Source: Micromonospora violae
Lineage (GTDB): Bacteria; Actinomycetota; Actinomycetes; Mycobacteriales; Micromonosporaceae
Length of the DNA: 64,000 nucleotides
NCBI RefSeq assembly: GCF_004217135.1
Contig: NZ_SHKK01000001.1
Location: forward strand, 2,356,001-2,420,000
Direction of reading: 5' to 3'
The notes below the pieces were generated by a model that worked only from the letters and a program-made list of their open reading frames with translations, was not told where the DNA came from and did no database searches. Position 1 is the first letter of the stretch. The number at the start of each line of letters is the position of its first letter. Both the position numbers and the translations under genes were made by a program. Below, piece by piece: positions 17,113 to 25,396 of the stretch.

Positions 17113-17910
17113 TCAGTGCGGCCGCAGCTGGCCGATCCGCTGGTCGCTGAAGGTCCGGTAGCGACGCAGCTCCCAGAACAACCAGCCGATGCTGATGATC
17201 GCCAACACGACGAAGACCAGTGACCCGGAGAACGTGTCCCACAGGGTGTGCAGGACGACGACGCCCAGGAATGTGCCGATGAACCCGAAGAGCCGACCGA
17301 CGCTCGGGCTCGCCAACAACGCCCAGAGCGCACCGGCGGTCAGCCCGGTCCAGGCGGTGTGCCCGGCGGGCGCGGTCAGACCCCGGATGAAGAGCGTCTG
17401 CTCCACCGCGCCGATGTTGCCCTGCGAACTCAGCAGCGCGGTGAAGGCGTACCCCATCGTCTCCAGCGCGGCGAAGCCCATACCGGCCGCCACACCGATG
17501 ATCAGCCCGTCGGAGGGGACCCGGCGGCGATGCTGGGCCACGACCGTGAACAGCAGCACCACCGGGATGATCAGCTTCGCCGACTCCTCGATCAACGCCA
17601 CGAACAGCATCGGCAGGGTGCCGAGCCCGCGCAGGGTGTCGTACTCCAGGGTGCCGGCGACCACCGTGCCGATCACACCGCCGAAGAACGCCGACGTCAC
17701 CAACACCGACGCCGGCACCTGCCACCGCCCGGTACGGGCCTGCGCGAACGTCAGGAACGTCAACGGCACCAGCGTCGCCCCGAGCAGAATCAACGCCGGC
17801 ACGAAGTTCGGATTCTTGGTGCTGACGAGAGTCCGCAGCACCGCCAAATAGAGAATCAGCCCGACAACGAAGACTGCCACCCACGCCCACCTGCGCGTTC
17901 GTTCACCCAT
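17113..17910 (-). CDS. PrsW-family intramembrane metalloprotease
   Basis: A 265-aa polytopic membrane protein with about eight hydrophobic segments. The PrsW (CPBP-related) motifs are in order: E108-E109 in ALIEESAK, E150 in GFAALE, H184 in GHTAWTG, and H221 with D225 in LHTLWD; these are the presumed metal ligands and catalytic Glu. In Bacillus PrsW cleaves an anti-sigma factor; here no anti-sigma gene is adjacent, so the target is unknown. It lies 135 bp upstream of the formate dehydrogenase operon on the same strand, probably as a separate unit. Confidence 0.88.
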   Translation of the reverse strand: MGERTRRWAWVAVFVVGLILYLAVLRTLVSTKNPNFVPALILLGATLVPLTFLTFAQARTGRWQVPASVLVTSAFFGGVIGTVVAGTLEYDTLRGLGTLPMLFVALIEESAKLIIPVVLLFTVVAQHRRRVPSDGLIIGVAAGMGFAALETMGYAFTALLSSQGNIGAVEQTLFIRGLTAPAGHTAWTGLTAGALWALLASPSVGRLFGFIGTFLGVVVLHTLWDTFSGSLVFVVLAIISIGWLFWELRRYRTFSDQRIGQLRPH

Positions 17911-18011
17911 AGCGCGCAGTCTGGCGGACCAAGGTTACGAGGACCAACCACGAAGCTGAGATCTTGACTACTCCCCGCAGCCACAGTCCGACAACGATCG
18001 ACGGGTGCCGG

Positions 18012-18215
18012 TCAACGCTTCTGGAACATCAACGCCGCTGCTTGTGCGGTCACCTCGATTGCCCAATCAAGCTGCGGACAGTCATTGCGACCTTGACACT
18101 GCGGGCAGCCACCTACCCGCCATGGTCGGTCGACTGCCCGAGTCCAATGCGCGTCCAACACCCTCTTGGCAATGAACAGCTCAGTCGCCTTGGAGGCCGG
18201 CTCGTCGATCGGCAT
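18012..18215 (-). CDS. Small Cys-motif protein of unknown function (67 aa)
   Basis: I do not recognise this gene. It encodes 67 aa from ATG 18215 with GGGAAGGG about nine bases upstream. The first 34 residues are helical (KATELFIAKRVLDAHWTRAV), followed by GGCPQCQGRNDCPQLDW with C37, C40 and C46 (C-x2-C-x5-C), which could hold a metal or disulfide, then a helix ending in ALMFQKR. It is divergent from a 77-aa GntR protein across 240 bp full of repeats. Codon use is less GC-biased than in neighbours. Coding status rests on the ribosome binding site, the compact fold pattern and the divergent arrangement. Confidence 0.6.
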   Translation of the reverse strand: MPIDEPASKATELFIAKRVLDAHWTRAVDRPWRVGGCPQCQGRNDCPQLDWAIEVTAQAAALMFQKR

Positions 18216-18245
18216 GGTCGCACCCTTCCCGCGATCATGATGAGT

Positions 18246-18289
18246 CCCACCTGGGGGCAGAGTCCGTGCCTCGCGCTCCCCCAGGTGGG
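18246..18289. repeat. 12-bp perfect inverted repeat (hairpin) between the small Cys protein and GntR genes
   Basis: CCCACCTGGGGG (18246-18257) and CCCCCAGGTGGG (18278-18289) around a 20-base loop. It lies 31 bp upstream of the leftward small gene, so it could be a leader hairpin, a rightward-gene leader structure or a terminator blocking readthrough between divergent units. Confidence 0.55.
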
Positions 18290-18313
18290 CTTGTCGCCGG
18301 GAACCTCGGAGTT

Positions 18314-18437
18314 TGCCGAAACCAGGGAACCCGACCAGACACAACCTATTCCAACTTGTAGGAGCAGGTCAAGCAAGATCATGGAACTTGTTGGAACAGG
18401 TCTGCTCGTGATCGAATTGGGGTGCCGAAACCAGGGA
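18314..18437. promoter_or_regulatory. Nested paired repeats upstream of the short GntR gene (candidate operators)
   Basis: The 15-bp sequence TGCCGAAACCAGGGA occurs twice (18314-18328, 18423-18437). Between the copies are two 18-bp near-identical sites, AACTTGTAGGAGCAGGTC (18353-18370) and AACTTGTTGGAACAGGTC (18385-18402), 16 of 18 identical and 32 bp apart (about three helical turns). The second has ACTTGTT-GG-AACAGGT dyad symmetry, as GntR dimers prefer. The outer copies lie 39 and 38 bp from the neighbouring inner sites. Confidence 0.6.
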
Positions 18438-18455
18438 CCCCACGGAGATCGATTC

Positions 18456-18689
18456 ATGCCGACTGAGAAGGTCGATTACCGGCGCATCGCTACCGAGATC
18501 ACCGAGAAGATCAAGTCTGGAGACCTCGCGCCGGGCGAGAAGCTACCGTCCACTCGCCAGCTGGCCGAGCAGTACGGCGTGCACATCTCCACGATCAACC
18601 GGGTCATGACGATCCTCAAGGACCGTGGACTGGTTGAGGGGCATCCAGGAAAGGGCGTCTATGTAGCCGAGCCTACGCAGTCGAGTTAG
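18456..18689 (+). CDS. Minimal GntR-family winged-helix regulator (77 aa, no effector domain)
   Basis: A 77-aa protein that is almost only the GntR winged helix: YRRIATEITEKIKSGDLAPG, then EKLPSTRQLAEQYGVHISTI as the helix-turn-helix, and the wing GLVEGHPGKGVYVAEP. GntR proteins normally carry a 100-150 aa ligand or dimerisation domain; here only six residues follow the wing. ATG 18456 has GGAGA eight bases upstream. The repeats just upstream are its likely operators and may also serve the divergent 67-aa gene. Short GntR proteins of this kind are often seen in accessory DNA of actinobacteria. Confidence 0.85.
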   Translation: MPTEKVDYRRIATEITEKIKSGDLAPGEKLPSTRQLAEQYGVHISTINRVMTILKDRGLVEGHPGKGVYVAEPTQSS

Positions 18690-18708
18690 ACGCTCTTCCC
18701 CAGCAGTC

Positions 18709-20547
18709 CTAGCTCGCCGGCTGAGGGCGGCGATCCCACAGCACCAGGCCGGCGAGGAGCATCGCCACGCCCAGACCGACCATGCCCAACCCCACCGCCG
18801 TACGCGCGCCGCCGTCCAGGTGGCCGGCCACTATCCACCCACCGTCGATTCCGAACGCCAACGGCATCAGCCCCTGCGGGATGACCGGGATCCACCCCAC
18901 CGTGAGCAACCCGAGCGCCCACGCGGTCGTCTTGTTCTCCCGGTACCACTGCGCGTCCCAGGTCAGTGGGAGCACCGTCTCCGGGGGTCGGCTGCGCTGG
19001 CCGGCCGCGGCGAGCACCTCCAGCCCGCGCCGGGCGAGGCGCTCGTCGGCCAGCCACAGGCCACCCCACCAGGCCCCCGCACCGGACAACAACCCAACCA
19101 GCGGCAGGAGCGGTGCCACCTCGGGCGGGCCCCAGACCACCAGCGCGAGCACGGGTGCGACGGCGATCAGTCCCGCCGTGGTGGCGACCAGGACGCTGAC
19201 GATGTCGGTCGGGTTGTCGGCCGCGGTGGGGTGTCGCGGGTCGGCCACCGGGCGCACGCGCAGCAGCGACACCCACACCGGCACCGCGGCGCCCGCACCG
19301 AGCAGGGCCGGCAGGGTGGAGAGCGCGGCCAGCGCGTCGACGTCGGGCGCGAGGACGACGCCGGCCACGGTGAGCAGCACCCCGATCGGGGCGACCAGCA
19401 CCAACCACGCCACGGCCCGGCCCCGGACCTCGGCACGTTCGCCGCCCGGCGTGGTGAGCGGCAGCCACAACGCGGTGCCGTCCAGCCCCACCAGCCCGGC
19501 GGACATCGCCGCCGCGCCGAGCACCGCGAACGGTCCGGCCCACGGCAGCAGGAGGTCCACGTCAGACAGGAGCGGCAGGCCGGCGAGCAGAGCCCCGTAC
19601 ACCACCGCGAACGCCAGATACTGCAACCGCAGCGGATGCCGCACCCAGGACCGCAGCTCCCGACCCGCAACCGCCCGCGTCGCCGCCGGCACCCACCCCA
19701 GCGGCCCGCGCCCCGCTCGGGGCCGTGACACCACCGTGGTCGCTCGTGGCCGAAACGGCACGCCGGCGGTGAGCACCCGCCGAACCAGCATCAGGTACGC
19801 GGCGGCGCAGAGCGCCACGATGCCCACCAGGGTTGCCATCATGCGTACGCCCTGCCCGGCTGGCCCGGTCGCGGCGGTGACCGGCCAACCGCTCGGTACG
19901 TACGCCATGGCCCGGGCCACCTCCGGTGGCGCGGCCACGAGCAGGACCGACACCCACGGGAAGACCGCCCAGAGCGACCCGGCGACGCCCATCGCCGTGC
20001 CGGTGAAGATGCCGGTGAGCAGCGCCCCGACCGGGCCACCGGCGTGGCCGACGACCTCCAGCGCGATGGCCGAGCCGATCAGCCCGAGCAGCCAGAGCAG
20101 CAGCGCGCCGAAGGCGGTGACGAGGACCGCGACGGTGCCGTAGCGAGCGGCGTGCACCGGCAGGGCGGCGAGCGCCACCAGCGAGACGGCCGGGCCGATG
20201 CCGATCGCCGAGGCGGCGAGCAGACCGATCGCGGCCGGGACGTCGCCGATCGGCTCCAACCGCAGGTGGGCCGGGTGGACCCGGCCGCGCCCGCCGCCGA
20301 GTAGCAGCGGCAGGACGATCCAGCCGAGCACCCACGCCCCGGTGAGCAGGCCGAGGGTGTGCTGGTCGCCGTGGAGCGCGTACCGGATCAGCCAGGCGGC
20401 GGCGAGCAGACCGACCAGGCCGGCCACCGTTGGTCCGGGATGCTCGCGCAGCGAGCGGCGCAGCATCGTCGCGCGCATCCGGGCCGGCACGGTAGTCGCG
20501 CGGAGGATGCCAGCCGACCGGCCGGCGACGAGCGGTTCGGCGCTCAT
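18709..20547 (-). CDS. ABC transporter permease (ABC-2-like, large)
   Basis: A 612-aa polytopic membrane protein with about 14 hydrophobic segments in two halves (residues 30-300 and 340-600). It has no ATPase motif but its ATG overlaps the stop of an ABC ATPase gene, so the two form an exporter. A central soluble stretch holds WVPAATRAVAGRELRSWVRHPLRLQYLAF, a pattern seen in actinobacterial ABC-2 permeases. The substrate is unknown. The open frame upstream of ATG 20547 is a shadow of the ATPase. Confidence 0.85.
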   Translation of the reverse strand: MSAEPLVAGRSAGILRATTVPARMRATMLRRSLREHPGPTVAGLVGLLAAAWLIRYALHGDQHTLGLLTGAWVLGWIVLPLLLGGGRGRVHPAHLRLEPIGDVPAAIGLLAASAIGIGPAVSLVALAALPVHAARYGTVAVLVTAFGALLLWLLGLIGSAIALEVVGHAGGPVGALLTGIFTGTAMGVAGSLWAVFPWVSVLLVAAPPEVARAMAYVPSGWPVTAATGPAGQGVRMMATLVGIVALCAAAYLMLVRRVLTAGVPFRPRATTVVSRPRAGRGPLGWVPAATRAVAGRELRSWVRHPLRLQYLAFAVVYGALLAGLPLLSDVDLLLPWAGPFAVLGAAAMSAGLVGLDGTALWLPLTTPGGERAEVRGRAVAWLVLVAPIGVLLTVAGVVLAPDVDALAALSTLPALLGAGAAVPVWVSLLRVRPVADPRHPTAADNPTDIVSVLVATTAGLIAVAPVLALVVWGPPEVAPLLPLVGLLSGAGAWWGGLWLADERLARRGLEVLAAAGQRSRPPETVLPLTWDAQWYRENKTTAWALGLLTVGWIPVIPQGLMPLAFGIDGGWIVAGHLDGGARTAVGLGMVGLGVAMLLAGLVLWDRRPQPAS

Positions 20548-21308
20548 CGTGCCCCGGTCAACCAGTCGAGACCGGCGCTGCCGGAGGCGTCCGCGCCGAC
20601 CAGCTCGACGAACCGGTCCTCCAGGCTGCCGCCGCCGGCGATTTCGGCGACCGGCCCGGCGGCGACCACCCGGCCCTGATGGATCACCGTCACCTCGTCG
20701 CACATCTGCTCGACCAGCAGCATCGAGTGGGTGGACAGCACGCAGGTGCCGCCGCCGGCCACGAACCGGCGCAGCACCCGGCGGATGGTGGCCGCGGAGA
20801 CCGGGTCGACCGCCTCGAACGGTTCGTCGAGGACGAGTAGCCGGGGCGCGTGCAGCAGCGCCTGGGCGAGGCCGAGTTTCTTGCGGGTGCCGGTGGAGCA
20901 GTCAGCCAACGGAGTGCCGGCACCCTTGGCCAGGCCGAGCACGTCGATCAGTTCGGCGGCACGGTCGGTGGCCGCGGCCCGGGGCAGCCCGCGCAGGCCG
21001 GCGCTGTAGCGCAGCAGCTCGGCACCGGTGAGACGTTCGGGAAAGTCGAGGCCGTCGGGCAGTACGCCGGTCAGCGCGCGGGTCAGGCCCCGTTCGCGCA
21101 GCGCGTCGTGGCCGAGGATCCGGATCTGCCCGGAGTCCGGGGTGACCAGGCCGACGGCCATTCCGATGGTGGTGGACTTGCCGGCGCCGTTGGGCCCGAC
21201 AATGCCGTGGAACGTGCCGGGGTGGACGGTCAGATCGACGCCGTCCACCGCGCGATGCGCCGCGAAGGTCTTGACCAGGCCACGGATCTCGAGTGCCGGG
21301 GGGATCAC
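20544..21308 (-). CDS. ABC transporter ATP-binding protein
   Basis: A 254-aa ABC ATPase of the exporter (CcmA/DrrA) type. Walker A GPNGAGKST is near residues 39-47, the Q-loop region is replaced by GVLPDGLDFPERLTG, Walker B LLVLDEP is near 155-161, and the H-loop is STHS. The signature is degenerate: CSTGTRKK in place of LSGGQ. It overlaps the permease gene by four bases. A 64-bp gap separates it from the FkbM-ASCH gene and must hold its promoter. The substrate is unknown. Confidence 0.9.
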   Translation of the reverse strand: MIPPALEIRGLVKTFAAHRAVDGVDLTVHPGTFHGIVGPNGAGKSTTIGMAVGLVTPDSGQIRILGHDALRERGLTRALTGVLPDGLDFPERLTGAELLRYSAGLRGLPRAAATDRAAELIDVLGLAKGAGTPLADCSTGTRKKLGLAQALLHAPRLLVLDEPFEAVDPVSAATIRRVLRRFVAGGGTCVLSTHSMLLVEQMCDEVTVIHQGRVVAAGPVAEIAGGGSLEDRFVELVGADASGSAGLDWLTGAR

Positions 21309-21372
21309 CCGCCGAGCATAGGTGAGCGTACGCGACGATGTGGCCCGCTCCGATCCATAGTGGACACCCGAT

Positions 21373-22566
21373 TCAGGCGACGTGCACCAGCCGGAAACGC
21401 TCGGTCACCACCAGCGTGTCGTCGTCCACCGTGAAATCGGGGTCGCCCAGTTCGGCGCGCACCTCCGCGCTGTGCCAGAACGTCTCGTGCCCCGCGCGCC
21501 ACTGCGCCACCGACTCGTCGCCCTCCCCCTCGGCCAGGGCATGTGACAGGTCGACGTCAGCGAGCCGGATCACCCGTACGTCGGTCAGCTCGATGACCGC
21601 GACCCGGCGGCCCGCCGAGTCCACCACGGCGGACAGCTGGCCCACCTCGGGCAGCGGCTCGTTCGCGTGCTCGTACCCGACCAGCAGGCCGGTGGTCGAG
21701 GTCTTCGCCCCGGACAGGATCGCGCCCACGAGCTTGTCCCGCAGCGGCCCCGGAAACGCGAACTCGGCCAGTGGAAGATCATCAAGCCTGTCCCGGGCCA
21801 CGCAGTACACGTCGCCGGAGTTCGCCGCGTGCGGCAGGTCGCGCAGGTACGTCGCCAGCTCGGTCGCGGACATCCAACGTCGGAAGGTCATCGACTTGTC
21901 GTCGCCCAACGCGACGTCGAAACCGTCGAAGCCGAGCGCCGTCAGGCGATCGAGGCACCGGTAGGCGACGGCGCGCGCGATGGTGGTGAACTCGAACGAG
22001 AGCGCGGGCAGTGGGCGGCTCAGGCCGGCCAGCACCTCGTCCTCGAACCCCTCCACGTCGATTTTGGCGAAGGTCGGCACGCCGTACGTCTCGATCAGCG
22101 CGTCGACGGTGACCACCGGGACCTCGACCTCGGTATCCCACACCTCGCCCTCCCACCCGCCCGCGCCGTTCGCCGCCCGCACGAAGTCGGGCGAGGCGGT
22201 CGACACCGTGGGGTTGGCGGAGTTGACGTGCAGGCGGGTTCGTCCGGGGAGCGCGCCACAGGCGGCGTCGACCACTGTCACCTGGTCGTCCTCGGCGTAG
22301 ATCGCCCGCAGGGCGCGCAGGCACAGCGGCTGCGGTTCCACGGCGACGACCCGGGCGCCGAGGCGACGGAAGCTGCCGATGTGGTCGCCCACGTGGGAGC
22401 CGATGTCGAAGACGAGGTCCCCGCTGCTGACGAAGCGGGAGTAGAAGGCGTCCATCCTCGCGTCGCGTTCGGGATCGCCGTAGTAGACGTCCAGCGACCG
22501 GTGCAGCAGGGACAGGGCCGGGTCGGTGCGGAGCGCGGCGATTCTGGTGTGGGTGGTAGCCGTCAT
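21373..22566 (-). CDS. FkbM-family methyltransferase fused to an ASCH domain
   Basis: A 397-aa protein in one open frame. Residues about 48-230 are an FkbM SAM-dependent methyltransferase: VFDIGSHVGDHIGSF (motif I, 52-66), VVAVEPQP (73-80), FAKIDVEGFEDEVL (167-179), with FEFTT after. Residues about 265-397 read as a complete ASCH domain: FPGPLRDKLVGAILSGAKT, LPEVGQLSAVVD, VAVIELTDVRVIRLADVDL, EGEGDESVAQWRAGHETFW. ASCH is a PUA-like RNA-binding fold and usually a stand-alone protein of about 140 aa. ATG 22566 follows the LtaS-like gene by 35 bp. The role is unknown; methylation of a glycan or small molecule is usual for FkbM. Confidence 0.85.
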   Translation of the reverse strand: MTATTHTRIAALRTDPALSLLHRSLDVYYGDPERDARMDAFYSRFVSSGDLVFDIGSHVGDHIGSFRRLGARVVAVEPQPLCLRALRAIYAEDDQVTVVDAACGALPGRTRLHVNSANPTVSTASPDFVRAANGAGGWEGEVWDTEVEVPVVTVDALIETYGVPTFAKIDVEGFEDEVLAGLSRPLPALSFEFTTIARAVAYRCLDRLTALGFDGFDVALGDDKSMTFRRWMSATELATYLRDLPHAANSGDVYCVARDRLDDLPLAEFAFPGPLRDKLVGAILSGAKTSTTGLLVGYEHANEPLPEVGQLSAVVDSAGRRVAVIELTDVRVIRLADVDLSHALAEGEGDESVAQWRAGHETFWHSAEVRAELGDPDFTVDDDTLVVTERFRLVHVA

Positions 22567-22601
22567 CTGTCGGGGTCCAGTCCGTGAGAGAGGTGGCCGG
22601 G

Positions 22602-24254
22602 TTACGGGCCGAACGCGGTCAGGAACCGGTCCCGGAAGGCGTCCATCCGCCAGACCGGTGCCTGCGGCCCGGGCTTGAGCCCGTCCTGCCAGCCCCACCC
22701 GGAGATCCGGTCCAGCACCGCCCGGTCCCGGGTGATGATCGAGATGGGTACGTCTCGGCTGGCGTTCTCGCCGGTGACGACCGCGGCGGGCTGGTGGTCA
22801 CCGAGGAAGATGAACACCAGGTCGTCGTCTCCGTAGGTCTGCACGTAGGAGATCAGGGCGCCGAGGGTGTACTCGATCGACTTCCGGTAGTCCGCCCGGA
22901 TCTGGGCGGTGTTGCGGCGCTTGTCGTCCGACCTGCCAACGCCGGCCCCGCGGTAGACCGCGCCGTCGCCGACGTCGGCCCAGTCGAGCATCGGCGGGAC
23001 GGGCGTCCACGGCGCATGACTCGACACCAGCGCCAACTCGGTCATCACGTTGCCGTCGCGCTTCGCCTGCTCCAGGCGCTGCCAACTGGCCAGGGTGTAC
23101 TGGTCGGGCGGGGTGCCGAAGCTGAACTTCGGGCCACGGTAGGCGAGCGCCTTGGCGTTGTAGAACCGGTCGTAGCCGAAGAAGGAGCCCTCCGGCCAGG
23201 CCTTGGTGACCGCGGGCATCACGCCGACGGTCTGCCAGTTCGCCCGCCGGAAGGCGCCGTTGAGGGTCATCCGGTCACTGGCCAGCAGGGTGCGGTGGCG
23301 CTGGTCGTTGTCGATCCAGAGGCCGGAGAGCAGGGTGTCGTGCGCGAGCCAACTGCCACCGCCGAAGGTCGGCGAGGTGAGGAAACCGCTCTGGGCGGCG
23401 AAACCCGCAGCGCTCAGCCTGCTGGTGCCGCCGTCCAGGACCGCACCGACCTGCGGCGCGAACTCCGGGTCCTCGACGGCGTCCCGGCCGTAGCTCTCCA
23501 CGAAAGCGACGACCACGTTCTTGCCGCGCAACGCGGTCAACAGCTGGTCACCGGGGGTGTCGCCGAATCTGTCGGCCTCGATCAGGGCACCGAACGTCTC
23601 GCGGTCGTCCAGACGCAGGCGCACCTGGAAGCCGTGCCCGTTGGCCAGGGTGGTCGCGGAGGTGTCGGCGACCGGCACGCCCTCGACCACCCGCACGTTG
23701 AACGCGGCGCAGGCCACCCAGACGACCACCAGCGCGGCCACGATCCGGGTGGTCCCGGTGCGGTGCCGGACCACCAGCCCGCGCAGTCGTCGCATCGACA
23801 GGGTGACCAGTGTGGGTAGACCCACCAGCACCACCGCCAGGGTGATCGCGGCACCGATGGCGGCGGGCCGACCGTACGACTCGCTGAGGAACGCGAACCC
23901 CTCGTCGAGCAACGCCCAGTCGAGCACCAGGTCGAACGCGCGGCTCAGCGAGGCGGAGAACCCCAGGTCAAGCAGTTTCAGCAAGCCGAGCAGGCCGAGG
24001 GCCAGGCCGGCGAGCGTCGCGACCAGTCGGCTGCCCCGCGACGGCAGGGCGAGCAGGAGGGCCACGACCAGCAGCGCTTCCAGCGGGATCCGTACGAACG
24101 CCGCCGGGCTGAGCCGACCGAAGTCGTACGGCACGGTCAGGACCAGCAGCACGAGCAGCGCGGCCAGGACGGTCGTCAGCCGGGCCGCGAAGGAGCGCCG
24201 CGGCCGACCCTCGGCTCCGCTGCCGGCGGTGGCGTCCGGGTCCTCGCCCCCCAT
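22602..24254 (-). CDS. LtaS-like membrane sulfatase/phosphoglycerol transferase
   Basis: About 550 aa: four or five N-terminal TM segments (residues about 20-190), then an extracellular alkaline-phosphatase-superfamily domain. NVVVAFVESYGRD holds the metal-binding Glu, TFGGGSWLAHDTLL the likely Ser nucleophile, and FLGDHQPA the metal Asp-His pair. Such enzymes transfer phosphoglycerol or phosphoethanolamine to lipid or glycan carriers. ATG 24254 has GGAG upstream; an in-frame ATG at 24344 would add 30 residues, has no ribosome binding site but sits only nine bases after the upstream gene. It lies between a CDP-alcohol phosphatidyltransferase and the FkbM-ASCH gene, which points to cell-envelope polymer or lipid modification. 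Confidence 0.85.
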   Translation of the reverse strand: MGGEDPDATAGSGAEGRPRRSFAARLTTVLAALLVLLVLTVPYDFGRLSPAAFVRIPLEALLVVALLLALPSRGSRLVATLAGLALGLLGLLKLLDLGFSASLSRAFDLVLDWALLDEGFAFLSESYGRPAAIGAAITLAVVLVGLPTLVTLSMRRLRGLVVRHRTGTTRIVAALVVVWVACAAFNVRVVEGVPVADTSATTLANGHGFQVRLRLDDRETFGALIEADRFGDTPGDQLLTALRGKNVVVAFVESYGRDAVEDPEFAPQVGAVLDGGTSRLSAAGFAAQSGFLTSPTFGGGSWLAHDTLLSGLWIDNDQRHRTLLASDRMTLNGAFRRANWQTVGVMPAVTKAWPEGSFFGYDRFYNAKALAYRGPKFSFGTPPDQYTLASWQRLEQAKRDGNVMTELALVSSHAPWTPVPPMLDWADVGDGAVYRGAGVGRSDDKRRNTAQIRADYRKSIEYTLGALISYVQTYGDDDLVFIFLGDHQPAAVVTGENASRDVPISIITRDRAVLDRISGWGWQDGLKPGPQAPVWRMDAFRDRFLTAFGP

Positions 24255-24353
24255 CGGTCTCCGTCCCTGGCTCGGCAGCTGACGTACGCGCGTCAAGAGC
24301 GACAACCCGGGCATCCTTCCATGATCTTCGTTGGGCTGCGGCATCCGGGCGGG

Positions 24354-25223
24354 TCAGACCCGGGCGATCCCACGTCGGGCCACGGCGACCGTAGGGCGCT
24401 CCGGCCAGGGCAGCCCATCGACCCGGCCCGATCCCAGCCCGGCCAGCCCGGGGGCGGCACTCGGGACGCGGTGGCTCGGCTGGTCGCTCGCGTGGGCCAG
24501 CACGGCCGGGGCGCTGCTGAGGGCGGTGCGGCGCAGGTGACGGGTCGTCCACAGCCACGCGACGTCACGCCCGAACGACTCGACCAGCAGCGCCAGTGAC
24601 GCCACCAGCACGACGGTCGTCAGCGGCCCGGGCAGCGCGTCGCCCATCGCCACCGTCAGCACCACGCCCTGGATGGCGGCGACGACCTTGCGCCAGTAGC
24701 GCGGCGGCAGGGACCCGCGCATCCACCCCAGCACCCAGCTCGCGGCGACGAAGACGTACCGCATCGCGCCGATCGCGAGCACCCAGCCGCCCACCGAGGG
24801 GGCCACGTACAGGCAGAGCACCAGGACCAGGAAGGAGTCGATCTCCATGTCGAAGCGGGCACCGAGTTCGCTGGTGGTCCCGGTGCGGCGGGCCGTGTAG
24901 CCGTCCACGGCGTCGAGGGCCAACGCCACGCTGGTGAGGACGACCATCAGGGTGATCGGCGCCGACCGGCCGAACGAATCGGCGGCCAGGGCTGTCACGC
25001 CGCCGACGAGGACCGCCCGGCTCAGGGTCACCCGGTCGGCGGGGCTCAGCGCACCCGCGCCCGAGCGGGACATCCCGCGGCTGAGCAGGGCGCACAGGAG
25101 CATCCCGTACGCCAGCCCGGCCACCCAACCCGCCGCGCCCAGACCGACTGTCTCCGCCAGCACCGCCAGCAGAACGATCTGCACGAGCAGTCCGATGACC
25201 GGACCCGTTCGAACCGTTGACAT
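24354..25223 (-). CDS. CDP-alcohol phosphatidyltransferase family membrane enzyme
   Basis: A 289-aa protein with about six TM segments and the complete class motif D-x2-D-G-x2-A-R-x8-G-x3-D-x3-D: D104, D107, G108, A111, R112, G121, D125, D129. It moves a phosphatidyl or similar group from a CDP-activated donor to an alcohol such as glycerol-phosphate or inositol-phosphate. The C-terminal 60 residues are Pro/Ala-rich and hydrophilic, unlike PgsA, so the acceptor is unclear. The LtaS-like gene follows directly, suggesting a shared phospholipid-derived envelope pathway. Confidence 0.9.
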   Translation of the reverse strand: MSTVRTGPVIGLLVQIVLLAVLAETVGLGAAGWVAGLAYGMLLCALLSRGMSRSGAGALSPADRVTLSRAVLVGGVTALAADSFGRSAPITLMVVLTSVALALDAVDGYTARRTGTTSELGARFDMEIDSFLVLVLCLYVAPSVGGWVLAIGAMRYVFVAASWVLGWMRGSLPPRYWRKVVAAIQGVVLTVAMGDALPGPLTTVVLVASLALLVESFGRDVAWLWTTRHLRRTALSSAPAVLAHASDQPSHRVPSAAPGLAGLGSGRVDGLPWPERPTVAVARRGIARV

Positions 25224-25276
25224 CGTGCCTCCGTGACTCTGGTGGGGTGACCCTGACCGTCATCACGGAAAACATG

Positions 25277-25286
25277 ACCGATCGGT
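25277..25286. promoter_or_regulatory. Small palindrome upstream of the phosphatidyltransferase gene
   Basis: ACCGATCGGT, flanked by ATG on the left and TCAT on the right to make a near-symmetric 17-bp site, lies 54 bp before the start of the envelope operon. Possible operator; no regulator is adjacent. Confidence 0.25.
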
Positions 25287-25396
25287 TCATTCTGAACGCG
25301 ACCCGGCAGGTGCCACGCAGGGACGTGCCCGTTCGTCGGCCGGTTAATCGTCCACCGTGGGCGGTCCGACGCCGACCGCACCGGGGGTGTCGCGGG

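Noticed and set aside
18012..18689. Integrative element or prophage remnant
   Set aside because: No integrase, replication or att-like repeat is visible; only an apparent drop in GC and small regulatory genes, so transfer is possible but not shown.
25368..25381. Short GCGGTC/GACCGC hairpin after the methionine aminopeptidase gene as a terminator
   Set aside because: Only six base pairs with a mismatch above and no U-tract; far weaker than the other terminators in the window.
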